A DNA stretch of 64,000 nt from positions 1 to 64,000 of the forward strand of contig JBFMDH010000018.1 of assembly GCA_040754075.1 (NCBI GenBank). The letters are read 5' to 3'. This document shows, piece by piece, positions 19,244 through 28,011 of the stretch. Origin of the DNA: Acidobacteriota bacterium (GTDB lineage Bacteria > Acidobacteriota > Blastocatellia > UBA7656). A program made the translations under genes and the position numbers. The notes beneath the pieces were generated by a model. The model was not told the origin of the DNA. It saw nothing but the letters and a program-made list of their open reading frames with translations, and did not search any database. Numbering within the stretch: position 1 is the stretch's first letter; each line of letters starts with the position of its first letter.

Positions 19244-20266
19244 ATGAACTGGAATCCTCCCGAACATTGGCAGCGCATCACCGCAATAGACGCGCACACC
19301 GCAGGCGAACCGTTTCGCGTCATCACCGGCGGCTTTCCCGAACTCAAGGGTGACACCATTCTCGAACGCCGTCGTTATGCCAAAGAAAATTTCGACCATC
19401 TCAGAACCGCGTTGATGTGGGAACCGCGCGGTCACGCCGATATGTACGGATGCCTGATTACGCCTCCGGTATCTGAACATGCAGACCTCGGCATTCTCTT
19501 CATTCATAACGAAGGCTTTTCCACCATGTGCGGTCACGGCATCATCGGCATCACTACGGTTGCGCTTGAAACCGGCATGCTGGCGATGCGTGAACCCGAA
19601 ACGACTATTCGGATTGATACGCCCGCAGGGTTAGTGACTTCACACGCGAGAGTGAAAGACGGGCGGGTGCGCAGCGTCCATTTTCATAATGTCCCGTCAT
19701 TTGTGCTGGCGTTGGATGAATGGGTCGAAGTGCCTGAGCTTGGTCGCGTGCGTTATGATTTAGCATTTGGCGGCGCGTTTTATGCGTTCGTTCAAGCCGC
19801 AGAGGTTGGATTGACTTGCGCGCCCAAAGATTTTCGCGCCCTGATTGAAAAGGGCATGCAGATTAAACGCGCAGTGATGGCAACGCGCGCCATCACTCAT
19901 CCGTTTGAAGCGGATTTGAGTTTTTTATACGGCACGATTTTCATTGATAAACCACATTCACCGGATGCTCACAGCAGCAATGTCTGTGTGTTTGCCGAAG
20001 GCGAAGTTGACCGCTCGCCCACAGGAACAGGCGTCAGCGCCCGACTGGCGATTCATCATGCGAGGGGTGAAATCAAATCGGGTGAATCCATCAAAATCGA
20101 AAGTATAATCGGCAGCCGTTTCACCGGACGAGTTGTTAAAGAAACGACGTTTGGCAATCATGCGGCTATCATTCCCGAAGTCGAAGGCACAGCGAACCTC
20201 ACCGGACGCCTTGAATTTTTCATCGACCCCGAAGACCCGTTAAGACATGGCTTTTTGCTGAGATAA
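19244..20266 (+). CDS. Proline racemase superfamily, trans-3-hydroxy-L-proline dehydratase type
   Basis: This 340-residue enzyme has the proline racemase fold. The first catalytic Cys is conserved (C96 in STMCGHG). The position of the second catalytic Cys is Thr (T260 in DRSPTGTGVSA). In this superfamily, Cys/Cys pairs mark racemases and epimerases, while a Cys/Thr pair marks dehydratases that turn trans-3-hydroxy-L-proline into pyrroline-2-carboxylate. I therefore call it a dehydratase rather than a racemase. This would let the cell use hydroxyproline from collagen-like or plant-wall protein. No pyrroline-carboxylate reductase gene is next to it. Confidence 0.85.
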   Translation: MNWNPPEHWQRITAIDAHTAGEPFRVITGGFPELKGDTILERRRYAKENFDHLRTALMWEPRGHADMYGCLITPPVSEHADLGILFIHNEGFSTMCGHGIIGITTVALETGMLAMREPETTIRIDTPAGLVTSHARVKDGRVRSVHFHNVPSFVLALDEWVEVPELGRVRYDLAFGGAFYAFVQAAEVGLTCAPKDFRALIEKGMQIKRAVMATRAITHPFEADLSFLYGTIFIDKPHSPDAHSSNVCVFAEGEVDRSPTGTGVSARLAIHHARGEIKSGESIKIESIIGSRFTGRVVKETTFGNHAAIIPEVEGTANLTGRLEFFIDPEDPLRHGFLLR

Positions 20267-20460
20267 GATAACCGTTAAACCGCAGTGATACATCTCTAAT
20301 GAATTCACAAGCCCAAAAAAAGATTGCTTGTCATTCCATAAACCCAGGTCTGTTCGGTTCGATAGCCATAGTGTCGCGTTCGCATCAAATTACGAACCTC
20401 ATCCAATAATTTAGAGATAATGGTTGACCTTCGATTAACAATGGTTCGGACAATTTTTTT
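20267..20460 (-). pseudogene. Decayed integron-type tyrosine recombinase (N-terminal remnant)
   Basis: No start-to-stop gene exists here, but the minus strand from 20460 reads IVRTIVNRRSTIISK, then LLDEVRNLMRTRHYGYRTEQ and TWVY, before running to a stop at 20305-20307. The block L-L-D-x-V-R, R-H-Y, Y-R-T-E-x-x-Y/W-V-Y is the core-binding start of IntI/XerC-like integrases. A single-base deletion just after VY would restore a Trp-led continuation (WNDKQSFFGL), so a frameshift is likely. The catalytic R-H-R-Y domain is absent because the remnant abuts the dehydratase gene. It marks an old integration event beside the AT-rich gene at 20744. Confidence 0.6.
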
Positions 20461-20498
20461 TATCAGTTGTCGCGTGCTTCAGCGCGTGGCAATTGATA
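20461..20498 (+). repeat. 17-bp hairpin fully paired only as plus-strand RNA
   Basis: The arm at 20461-20477 pairs with 20482-20498 across a TTCA loop. All 17 positions pair on the plus strand, but four of them are G-U type. On the minus strand those would be A-C mismatches. A T-rich stretch follows (20499-20510). It may be a terminator for the dehydratase transcript or a dispersed palindromic repeat. The remaining 20511-20743 is AT-rich, and I see no gene there. A weak AGGAG site (20730-20734) precedes the ATG at 20744. Confidence 0.6.
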
Positions 20499-20743
20499 TT
20501 TCTATTTTTCAAAAGCTGTCCTGAGTATTGATTAAATAAACTTGACGGTTCTCAGGCAATAGCCTATAAATCGATGCGGAATTGCTCACAAAACTCAATT
20601 GATTTAATGGAAACATGAAAACGATATGCGGTTATTGATTAATAGCAAGTCGGAATTAGATGCAGGTGCGTCTATATCATGTTAGTCCCAGAATATGAGT
20701 TGATCACGTATTAATATCTAAAAGATGATTCAGGAGATTTCCT

Positions 20744-22981
20744 ATGTCTCAAGCGCCTTTGCCTCGCGAATTGGTATCATTGGTCCATTATGTAGAGCTT
20801 AACAAGGCTGGCTGGTGGGATAAGGCTATCCAGCGGCTCATTGTTGCCTCTGTTTGGTTATCTAGCAACAATCCGACCTACGACGAGATTTTAAGTGGTA
20901 TACACACGTACTTTCAAATAGACATAGACAGAGCCAGGGCTAGAAGTCAGTTGAGCACATTGCTTTCAACTGGGGTTCTAGTGTCTTTACCTGGCGAACT
21001 TTTCAAAATATCAGAAAGTTTTATTACTCAATTCGAAAAAGATCTGGCAGAGGCAGAGAGAATTGAGTACGAGGCAAAAAAGATTTTCACAGCGGCTATT
21101 CAGCAGCATTGCTCCTCTCTTGACCCTCAAGACGCTTGGCAAAAGTTTAATGAACAATTCCTTCTACCATTGGTTCGTGATATTGGGGCCAACACTTACA
21201 ATTTGATATCGGGAACACATACAAACCTTCATACAATCAAATTTGAGGATTTTCTCCAGAACTATCCTCCTGAGTTTCATAAACCCTTTCGCGCTGCTCT
21301 TAACATATTCTTGAATCCGAAGAACCCCGATGTTCGCTCATATATACTGCGGTCTTTAAATGCTTGGTTTTTTCTCGAAGCCAGTAACCTTCGCGAAGAA
21401 ACTTTAAGCTCGTTGACAAAAATGGCCAACCTGAGACCTTCATTTACATTCTTCATTGACACAAATTTCTTATTCTCAGTACTAGGTCTTCACGAGAATC
21501 CTTCTAATGAAGCCGCTCTTCTATTGACTCAAACGGTTAAGCATCTTACGGGTAAAGTTTCAGTAAAACTATTTGTGCTGCCACCGACTTTAGACGAAAC
21601 AAGACGCGTATTGACAGCGGTGGAGTTGAACATTAAAGATTTGAGACTGACACCGAATCTGGCCGAAGCCGCTTTAGAAACACCCCTTAGCGGAATGGCA
21701 CAAAAGTTCATTCGTGACTCGTTAAAGGATAATGCCCCACCAAGCGCAGAACTATACATCAATCCCTATGTTAGAGACTTAATCACTATCATTAGATCAA
21801 GAGGAGCTGATCTTTATAATGAAAGACTTGATAATTACAAAACTGATCAGCGTGTAATTGATGACATCAACGTAGCCTTGAATCATCAAAAAAATTTGAA
21901 AGGCAAGACCAAGACTTACGAACAACTGGAGCACGATATTATCCTCTGGCACTTTGTACAAGACAAACGCCCTACTAGGATAGAGTCACCACTTGATGCT
22001 CATTATTGGATTGTAACAGTTGATTACCGTTTCATGGGTTACGACGAGTTCAAACGACGTGGTTCGGAAGAGAACATTCCAATTTGTATTCATCCGACAA
22101 CCCTCATAAACTTGCTTCAATTCTGGATAGCTAGAACACCAGAGTTTGAAGAAGCATTGCTCAGTAGTATGCGGCTACCATTTCTCTTCCAAGAGTTTGA
22201 TCCACAAGCAGAGCGAGTTACGATTCGTATTCTTGAGGCATTGGGAAGATTTGAAAACGTTGGTGATATCCCGAAAGAAACCGTGACCGCTATCTTAATT
22301 AACGAGGCACTTCGTCAAAAACTATCAAGAGAGGCAGATGCAGAGAAGGATATTGAACTTGTAAGAGAGGCGCTGGTTGAGGAATATCAGAAAGCCTCTC
22401 AGAGACTAAAGGAATTATCTGAAGAATCTGAACACCATAAGAGAGAAGCTCTACATTTTAAGACAGACGCAGATCAGAAACAGGCAGCAATTGGATCCCT
22501 CCAAGAGATGATACAAACACAAGAAGAAAAACTTTTGAGTACCGATCAGCGATTGCAAGAAGAACAGAAAGTACGCGAATCCTTACAAGAAAAAGTTAAT
22601 CAGCTTGGTGAGGTTTTGCATTTAACTAGGGAAGAGTATAAAAGGAGAAAAGTCATATTGGATCTCAAGGCTGAGAAACAAGCGCGTCGAAGGTTATGGA
22701 TATATCTTTCTTTTTTGGGTTTGGTATATTTGGGCTTAGCTATTTCAATTTACATTTTCACTTGGAATGTGATGGAGCCTTGGACATACCTCATAGGCTT
22801 GGGGGTCTTGTTGGTTAGTTACGCATACTTTGCTGTTACTCTTCAAGAAGCATCTCCTACAGGGATATATCAACAAATTGTCATAAGGAGAAAACGCAAG
22901 ATATATAAGGAGACAGGATTTGACTTGGAAGAATATGAGGGACTTGTGAGCCGAATGGCATCTTCAGACACGACCTTTTAA
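20744..22981 (+). CDS. Large PIN-like domain protein with coiled coil and two C-terminal membrane helices
   Basis: I do not recognise this 745-residue protein as a named family. Residues 1-230 are mostly helical. A PIN-like nuclease core seems to follow: a strand ending FFIDTNFLF (D239), E285 in PPTLDETRR, D398 in EHDIILWHFV, and a late strand WIVTVDYRF with D427, then IPICIHPTTLINLL. These four acids match the PIN metal site in order, with a long helical insert of about 110 residues. Residues about 545-645 form a heptad-rich coiled coil. Two hydrophobic helices lie at about 651-673 and 680-698, with a basic tail. It is AT-rich with many AGA, AGG and ATA codons, unlike its neighbours, and sits beside an integrase remnant. 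I infer horizontal acquisition, perhaps as a defence or RNA-cleaving effector. Confidence 0.6.
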   Translation: MSQAPLPRELVSLVHYVELNKAGWWDKAIQRLIVASVWLSSNNPTYDEILSGIHTYFQIDIDRARARSQLSTLLSTGVLVSLPGELFKISESFITQFEKDLAEAERIEYEAKKIFTAAIQQHCSSLDPQDAWQKFNEQFLLPLVRDIGANTYNLISGTHTNLHTIKFEDFLQNYPPEFHKPFRAALNIFLNPKNPDVRSYILRSLNAWFFLEASNLREETLSSLTKMANLRPSFTFFIDTNFLFSVLGLHENPSNEAALLLTQTVKHLTGKVSVKLFVLPPTLDETRRVLTAVELNIKDLRLTPNLAEAALETPLSGMAQKFIRDSLKDNAPPSAELYINPYVRDLITIIRSRGADLYNERLDNYKTDQRVIDDINVALNHQKNLKGKTKTYEQLEHDIILWHFVQDKRPTRIESPLDAHYWIVTVDYRFMGYDEFKRRGSEENIPICIHPTTLINLLQFWIARTPEFEEALLSSMRLPFLFQEFDPQAERVTIRILEALGRFENVGDIPKETVTAILINEALRQKLSREADAEKDIELVREALVEEYQKASQRLKELSEESEHHKREALHFKTDADQKQAAIGSLQEMIQTQEEKLLSTDQRLQEEQKVRESLQEKVNQLGEVLHLTREEYKRRKVILDLKAEKQARRRLWIYLSFLGLVYLGLAISIYIFTWNVMEPWTYLIGLGVLLVSYAYFAVTLQEASPTGIYQQIVIRRKRKIYKETGFDLEEYEGLVSRMASSDTTF

Positions 22982-23132
22982 TTCTAATGTGATATTCGCA
23001 ACTGGGACTAAAGATGACATCCAGCGGAGGACGCGAAGCGAATTTCTTATCGTATTTTGAGTGCTCCGCGCAGTCTCGCCGATGCGAGGCGCTGGTTGGC
23101 TTTTGTGATTTATCGCCGAAAAGCTAAAACTT

Positions 23133-23462
23133 TTATGGTTTCTTTTGTACTTCGATTTCGTATTGCAGTTCTTCCACTTGTTTGAGAATTTCAAGTAATT
23201 TTTTTCCGATTCCCGTGAGCTTGTATTCGACTCGCGGCGGAACTTCGGAAAAACTGAGTCGCTCGATGATGCCGAAACCGGTCATTCTTCGCAGACAATC
23301 AGTCTGAACTTTCGTCGTCAACCCTTCGATGGCTCTGGTCATCGCGCCGGGACGATCAACCCCTTGGGCAATCGAAAATAAAATCTGCCGCGACCATTTG
23401 CAACCGATGACGCTTTCGTAAATCGTCGTTGTCGATAACTTTTTTTCTTCTGTGTTTGCCAT
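23133..23462 (-). CDS. HxlR-family winged-helix regulator
   Basis: This 109-residue DNA-binding protein has the HxlR/MarR-like winged helix: IGCKWSRQILFSIAQG, MTRAIEGLTTKVQTDCLRRM, and the wing SEVPPRVEYKLTGIGKKL. The ATG at 23462 is chosen over an upstream GTG at 23471. HxlR proteins often sense electrophiles or redox stress and control a divergent oxidoreductase. Here an SDR gene starts 109 bp away on the other strand, with an inverted repeat between them, so autoregulation plus control of the SDR is the likely arrangement. The short region after its stop (22982-23132) holds only small hairpins. Confidence 0.9.
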   Translation of the reverse strand: MANTEEKKLSTTTIYESVIGCKWSRQILFSIAQGVDRPGAMTRAIEGLTTKVQTDCLRRMTGFGIIERLSFSEVPPRVEYKLTGIGKKLLEILKQVEELQYEIEVQKKP

Positions 23463-23485
23463 AATATACACCGCAAAGTGCCTAC

Positions 23486-23512
23486 CTCACCAAAAAGTGC
23501 AGACTGTTGGTG
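23486..23512. promoter_or_regulatory. Inverted repeat in the hxlR-SDR divergent region, candidate operator
   Basis: CACCAA (23488-23493) and TTGGTG (23507-23512) form an inverted repeat with a 13-bp centre. Flanking bases extend the symmetry imperfectly (CCTACCT on the left, TGAGGCA on the right). It is placed between the divergent HxlR and SDR genes, where an HxlR operator is expected. Confidence 0.4.
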
Positions 23513-23570
23513 TGAGGCAGTAACGATTATAGTTCTCCGGTTTTAAATCGAAAACAACCAGGAGAACATT

Positions 23571-24341
23571 ATGAATGATTTTGAAAATAAAACGGCGTTG
23601 ATCATTGGCGGCAATAGCGGCATCGGACGCGAAACCGCGCGACTCTTGCTCGAAGGCAATGCAAAAGTTACGGTTGTCGGACGCCATCAACAAAAACTTG
23701 CGGCGACAGTTGCCGCGTTACAGCATCTTGGCGACATCACCGCCTGGCAAAGCGATTTGGCGAACCGCGACGAAAGCGCCAATCTGGTACAGCGCATTGC
23801 CGAAGAATTGCCCAGGGTCAATTTGCTGGTTAATTCGGCTGGCGTTTTTCTGCCCAAATCGTTTCTCGAACACACGCCAAACGATTACGACAGCTATTTG
23901 GAGATTAATCGCAGCAGTTTCTTTGTCACTCAGCAAGCCGCAAAAAATATGACCGCAGAGAAACAAGGCGGCGCAATCGTCAATGTCGGCTCAATGTGGG
24001 CGCATCAAGCGGTTAAAGCCACACCCAGTTCGGCTTATTCAATGGCAAAAGCCGGACTTCATTCTTTAACGCAACACCTGGCAATGGAACTTGCCGACGC
24101 CAACATTCGCGTAAACGCGGTTGCCCCCGCCGTCGTCGAAACGACGATTTATGAGGCATTCATTGAACCGTCGAAAGTTCACGAAACCTTGCAGGGCTTT
24201 AATGCTTTTCACCCCATCGGGCGCATTGGGACAGCCCAAGACGTAGCCGAAACCATTGTCTTTTTGCTCTCGGACAAAGCCTCCTGGGTAACCGGAGCGG
24301 TGTGGAATGTTGACGGCGGTGTAATGTCCGGCAGAAATTGA
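23571..24341 (+). CDS. Short-chain dehydrogenase/reductase
   Basis: This is a 256-residue classical SDR oxidoreductase. The NAD(P)-binding motif GGNSGIGRE is near the start, followed by [16 protein letters not shown] with the catalytic Ser region, the YSMAKAG catalytic Tyr/Lys pair, and the C-terminal [12 protein letters not shown]. Length and motifs are complete. An AGGAGAA ribosome-binding site precedes the ATG. It is divergent from an HxlR regulator that probably controls it. Substrate is unknown. Such HxlR-SDR pairs often act on reactive carbonyls or quinones. Confidence 0.93.
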   Translation: MNDFENKTALIIGGNSGIGRETARLLLEGNAKVTVVGRHQQKLAATVAALQHLGDITAWQSDLANRDESANLVQRIAEELPRVNLLVNSAGVFLPKSFLEHTPNDYDSYLEINRSSFFVTQQAAKNMTAEKQGGAIVNVGSMWAHQAVKATPSSAYSMAKAGLHSLTQHLAMELADANIRVNAVAPAVVETTIYEAFIEPSKVHETLQGFNAFHPIGRIGTAQDVAETIVFLLSDKASWVTGAVWNVDGGVMSGRN

Positions 24342-24458
24342 TGATGCCTTTTAGCCGATGGCGATTGACATTAAAATGCTTGAGGTCGAATCCGGTTTCG
24401 GGAAATGCCCGTTTGCAAGACGGGGTTTTATCATTGATAAACGCTTGCAGGCAGAAAT

Positions 24459-24487
24459 AAAGGGCGAGGACAAATCCTTCGCCCTTT
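24459..24487. terminator. Hairpin terminator between convergent SDR and outer-membrane protein genes
   Basis: AAAGGGCGA (24459-24467) pairs with TCGCCCTTT (24479-24487), and inner GGA/TCC extends it. T-rich sequence follows on the plus strand. It lies 118 bp after the SDR stop and 73 bp before the convergent gene's stop, and could serve both. Confidence 0.75.
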
Positions 24488-24559
24488 CAATTTCATTCAT
24501 CCCGAACAGGTTCGCGCATGGTGATGATTTTGAATTATTGCCCGATGCGCCAAATCGAA

Positions 24560-25342
24560 TCAGTGAATCACGATACCGAAACTGAATGTTATATTATCGC
24601 TTCGTCTTCCCGTCGATGAAATTGGGTTGAATGGTCCCGAAATCACTTTCCAATTGCGGTCACCTGCAAATATCGGATGGTAGTCAATCTCGAATACCCG
24701 AACATCAATCCGCTTTCCGGCGCGAATATCAATTCCGCCGCCGAGTTTCATGGCAAAACTCGTCTCACGATCCTGCCCGTCAAAATTGAATTGTGGAAAC
24801 AGGTCTAACACCTGCGCCTGTCGGTCTGTGTAACGCGCCGCGCCGATGAGCGCGTGAGCGAACGGTTTGATTTGCGCCTCCTTGCTGTTGTTTTTGACCT
24901 GCACGCCGACAAGAAAATTGTAAAGCCGTTCTCTGGTCGTGATGGTTTGGGTTACGCCCGGCGGTGTGAAGTTATCATCAAATCGGTCGTCTTTGAAATG
25001 TCCCGTGAAATCGCCTTTGATGCCAAAGTATTTCGACAGATTGAAAGTAATCGAAGCATCAAATCCGTTGAAGCTGCGCCGGTCGCAGAAGAATTTCTGG
25101 AGGTTTCCGCCAATCATCTCGCCGGTTGCGCTACTGCACAGGTCGCTAAAAGTCTGGCTTCCGCCCGGACTGGTAAAGGTCACGCTTTCAGTGATGGTTT
25201 TGGTTGCAGCCAGTGAATAACCGCCGAAAATTTCCACCTTGTGATAATCACCCGCGCTTTGTCCGAAACCGTGTATAACGAAAACGACCAACAACAAGGT
25301 GAGGGATTGCAAAATTGATAACCAAATTTTTTTAATATTCAT
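24560..25342 (-). CDS. Outer-membrane beta-barrel protein
   Basis: This 260-residue exported protein has a signal peptide of about 27 residues (ending near HGFGQSAG). The body alternates hydrophobic and polar residues with recurring aromatic pairs, for example VEIFGGYSLAAT, DASITFNLSKYFGIKGDFTGHF and YNFLVGVQVKNNS. It ends in a strand with an aliphatic terminus (ITFSFGIVIH). This is typical of small OmpA-type or porin-like barrels. There is no peptidoglycan-binding domain. Function beyond an outer-membrane location cannot be assigned. It is convergent with the SDR and followed upstream by a small CxxC gene on the same strand. Confidence 0.75.
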   Translation of the reverse strand: MNIKKIWLSILQSLTLLLVVFVIHGFGQSAGDYHKVEIFGGYSLAATKTITESVTFTSPGGSQTFSDLCSSATGEMIGGNLQKFFCDRRSFNGFDASITFNLSKYFGIKGDFTGHFKDDRFDDNFTPPGVTQTITTRERLYNFLVGVQVKNNSKEAQIKPFAHALIGAARYTDRQAQVLDLFPQFNFDGQDRETSFAMKLGGGIDIRAGKRIDVRVFEIDYHPIFAGDRNWKVISGPFNPISSTGRRSDNITFSFGIVIH

Positions 25343-25377
25343 AAACTCTCCTAATCAGTTTGATGTTGCGTCCGAGG

Positions 25378-25647
25378 TCATTCACACCCGAAAAAGTTTT
25401 GCCTGAGCGATGCGAGGCAAATCAACAGAGTGCCATCGGCATTTTCGGCAAAATGAAGCGAGCCGTTTTCGACGCGGCGGAATAGTTCGCGCTGGCTGGC
25501 TTTGGCAATCGCGGCGGCTTCTTGCAGGTCAACCATTTTGACTTCAACTTGGCATAACTGACAGCGGATGCCTGGCGACGGTCTGCGGCTGATGAGCCAA
25601 AGACGCTCTTTTTCAATGGTGATTTTTGCTCTTCTGGTTTTCTTCAT
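25378..25647 (-). CDS. Small CxxC protein with helix-turn-helix-like segment
   Basis: This 89-residue protein begins MKKTRRAKITIEKERLWLI and carries CQLC at residues 30-33. The segment VDLQEAAAIAKASQRELFRR, followed by VENGSLHFAENADG, resembles an excisionase/MerR-like DNA-binding turn (pick an element, then V-E-x-G-x-L-H-F). It lies head to head with the winged-helix/PD40 regulator gene (144 bp between starts). I infer a small regulatory role, perhaps redox-linked through the Cys pair. I know of no named family. Confidence 0.6.
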   Translation of the reverse strand: MKKTRRAKITIEKERLWLISRRPSPGIRCQLCQVEVKMVDLQEAAAIAKASQRELFRRVENGSLHFAENADGTLLICLASLRQNFFGCE

Positions 25648-25791
25648 AACCGTTTTCCTATGCTTTTTTGCCGAAAACTTTTCGTGCTAGAATGACTCGC
25701 TTTTCAAGCGTGGAGGCGATTATCGGCGAAACGCGAAATAAAAATCTTCAACGGCGTTTCAATTTTTTATCAACTGTTTCTCAACCGCTTT

Positions 25792-28011
25792 ATGGGTAAA
25801 CAAATCAAGCGTTTCTATGAGTTTGGCGATTTTCGGATTGATTCAGTCAACCGCCGTCTGCTGCGCGACGGAGAGGTTGTGGCGCTCAAGGCAAAGGCGG
25901 TTGAGACGTTGTTGATTTTGCTTGAACACCGGGGCGATGTGGTGGAGAAGGATGATTTGATGAATCGCCTTTGGGCAAACAACTTTGTCGAAGAAGCAAA
26001 TCTCACGCAAAATATCTACACGCTTCGCAAAGCTCTCGGCGGCGAGTATATCGAAACCATTCCGCGACGCGGCTATCGGTTTACGGCGGAAGTCAAAGAA
26101 TGGGAAGACGGGTTTTCGGATGAACTGATTCTCGTGCGTGAAAAAACCAAAATGAACGTCAGCTACAAGGAAGAGGTTGACGACACACCGGAAGAACGCG
26201 AACAACCAACCGCCGCCGAAAAACCAATAACCGAATCGCTCAGTCAGCGCCTAAAACCGCAATGGCTTACCGTCGGGTTAATCATCATCGCAACCGCGCT
26301 CGCGGCTCTGTTTTTTTTCTGGATGCGCCCTGCAAAAATTGCTTTTGAAAAGGTGAATCTGGCAAAGTTGACAACCACAGGGAACGTCTGGAAAGTCGCG
26401 GTTTCGCCGGACGGAAAATATCTGGCGTTTGTGGTGAACCAAGCCAATCAGCAAAGCCTGTGGCTGCGGCAACTCGGCACGGGCAAAGATTTGCAACTCA
26501 CGTCACCGACACAGACGCAGTTTTACGGTCTGACTTTTACACACGATGGAAATTATCTTTATTACACCAGTCGGGGAAAGAATCGTCCGGGAACGCTTTA
26601 TCGACTGGCGGCTTTGGGCGGAGAGCCATTGAAAATTTCCGAAGGCGTGGATTCGCCTCCTGCGCTAGCGCCTGATGATGCGCATATCGCTTTCCTGCGA
26701 TTCAGCGCGCAAGACCGCGCCCTCATCGTTGCCAACGCGGATGGCACACAGGAAAAAAAACTCGCTGCCTCGCCTCAAGCCGACACCTCAATTCAACCGG
26801 ATTCTTTCGTGTTAGCGCCCGAATGGGATGTGCCTCCGCCCGCCTGGTCGCCGGATGGTAAAACCATCGCCTGCACGGTCGGCATTCCGGCATCGGATGG
26901 CAGGTACGAAACCATTTGGGGATTTGATACAGACAGTGGCGCGTCGCGCCCATTGACTTCTGAACGCTTTGAAGAGGTCGGACGCCCCGAATGGTTGTCG
27001 GATGGGAGCGGCTTGATTGCGGCAGCGGCTAAACAGGGAACCGGATTCGTCTATCAAATCTGGCACATTGACTTTCCGTCGGGCGCGGCGCGAAAAATCA
27101 CCAATGATTTAAACGACTACCGCGATATGAGCGTCACCCGCGATGGCAAAACGGTGATTGCCGTGCAAGCCGAACGGAAAGCCAACATCAACATCGCCTC
27201 AATGGATGACCTAAACAGCGTCAGGCAAATTACCTTTTCCAATTACGACGGCATTAACGGTTTGTCGTGGACACCGGACGATAAAATCGTTTTCACGCGG
27301 CTTGCGCCCGGTGAACAGAATTTGTGGATAACCGATTTGGATGGCAGTGAACCGCGCGCCTTAACCACGCATCAGGGCTTTATCATTCAACCGGTGGGGT
27401 CACCCGACGGACGTTATGTGGTTTTCGCATCCAACCGCGCCGGACGTGCGCATATCTGGAGAATTGATGTTGACGGCAGAAATCCTTTGGAATTAACCGG
27501 CGGCTTTGAAGACATCCAGCCAAGCATCACACCGGACGGTCAGCAGGTTGTCTTTAAATCTTCATCGGCACAGCTTTTCCGCGTCGGAATCGGTGGCGGT
27601 GAGGCTGAACGGATATTCGGTAATCTGCCCGATAGCTTGCTTACCTATCCAACGGTTTCGCCCAACGGGAAAGCGCTTGCCTTTTATTATCGTGCCAATT
27701 CAACCGCGCCGATTAAATGGGCGGTCATGCCGATTGGCGGTGGCGAACCCCGCGTGATTGGCGATTTGCCGACGATGGGCGCACGGTACGCCTGGACACC
27801 TGACGGGCAAGGGTTGGCGTTTGCGCCATTGCAAAACCCTGCGGGAAATATCTGGATTCAACCTCTTGATGGCAGCCCGCCGAAACAACTGACCTTCTGG
27901 AAACCCGAACGAATTTTTTCATTTGGCTGGTCGAAAGACGGCAAAAAACTGGCATTCGCCACCGGCACGCAAAGCAGCGACGTCGTATCAATCAGCGACG
28001 CTCAGGATTAG
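25792..28011 (+). CDS. Winged-helix DNA-binding protein with TM helix and PD40 beta-propeller
   Basis: This is a 739-residue CadC-like one-component regulator. Residues about 8-105 are an OmpR/PhoB-type winged helix (FYEFGDFRID, ETLLILLEHRGDVV, and TIPRRGYRF at its end). A linker precedes one membrane helix at about 162-182 (LTVGLIIIATALAALFFFW). The remainder is an extracytoplasmic TolB-like propeller with repeated SPDGKYLAF, TPDDKIVF, SPDGRYVVF and TPDGQQVVF motifs. Such proteins are very common in Acidobacteriota. The propeller is thought to sense a ligand or protein outside and signal to the DNA-binding domain. The target gene is unknown and may be its own region or the adjacent CxxC gene. 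Confidence 0.9.
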   Translation: MGKQIKRFYEFGDFRIDSVNRRLLRDGEVVALKAKAVETLLILLEHRGDVVEKDDLMNRLWANNFVEEANLTQNIYTLRKALGGEYIETIPRRGYRFTAEVKEWEDGFSDELILVREKTKMNVSYKEEVDDTPEEREQPTAAEKPITESLSQRLKPQWLTVGLIIIATALAALFFFWMRPAKIAFEKVNLAKLTTTGNVWKVAVSPDGKYLAFVVNQANQQSLWLRQLGTGKDLQLTSPTQTQFYGLTFTHDGNYLYYTSRGKNRPGTLYRLAALGGEPLKISEGVDSPPALAPDDAHIAFLRFSAQDRALIVANADGTQEKKLAASPQADTSIQPDSFVLAPEWDVPPPAWSPDGKTIACTVGIPASDGRYETIWGFDTDSGASRPLTSERFEEVGRPEWLSDGSGLIAAAAKQGTGFVYQIWHIDFPSGAARKITNDLNDYRDMSVTRDGKTVIAVQAERKANINIASMDDLNSVRQITFSNYDGINGLSWTPDDKIVFTRLAPGEQNLWITDLDGSEPRALTTHQGFIIQPVGSPDGRYVVFASNRAGRAHIWRIDVDGRNPLELTGGFEDIQPSITPDGQQVVFKSSSAQLFRVGIGGGEAERIFGNLPDSLLTYPTVSPNGKALAFYYRANSTAPIKWAVMPIGGGEPRVIGDLPTMGARYAWTPDGQGLAFAPLQNPAGNIWIQPLDGSPPKQLTFWKPERIFSFGWSKDGKKLAFATGTQSSDVVSISDAQD

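Noticed and set aside
22982-23132. Possible integron attC site after the PIN-like gene, given the integrase relic upstream
   Set aside because: GTTGGCT near 23090 departs from the GTTRRRY core, and no matching RYYYAAC partner was found upstream. The only pairing (CCAGCG/CGCTGG) does not extend into the core.
24358-24585. 75-codon open frame after the SDR gene
   Set aside because: It contains the hairpin terminator at 24459-24487 and runs into the 3' end of the convergent outer-membrane protein gene. No ribosome-binding site or family resemblance was found.
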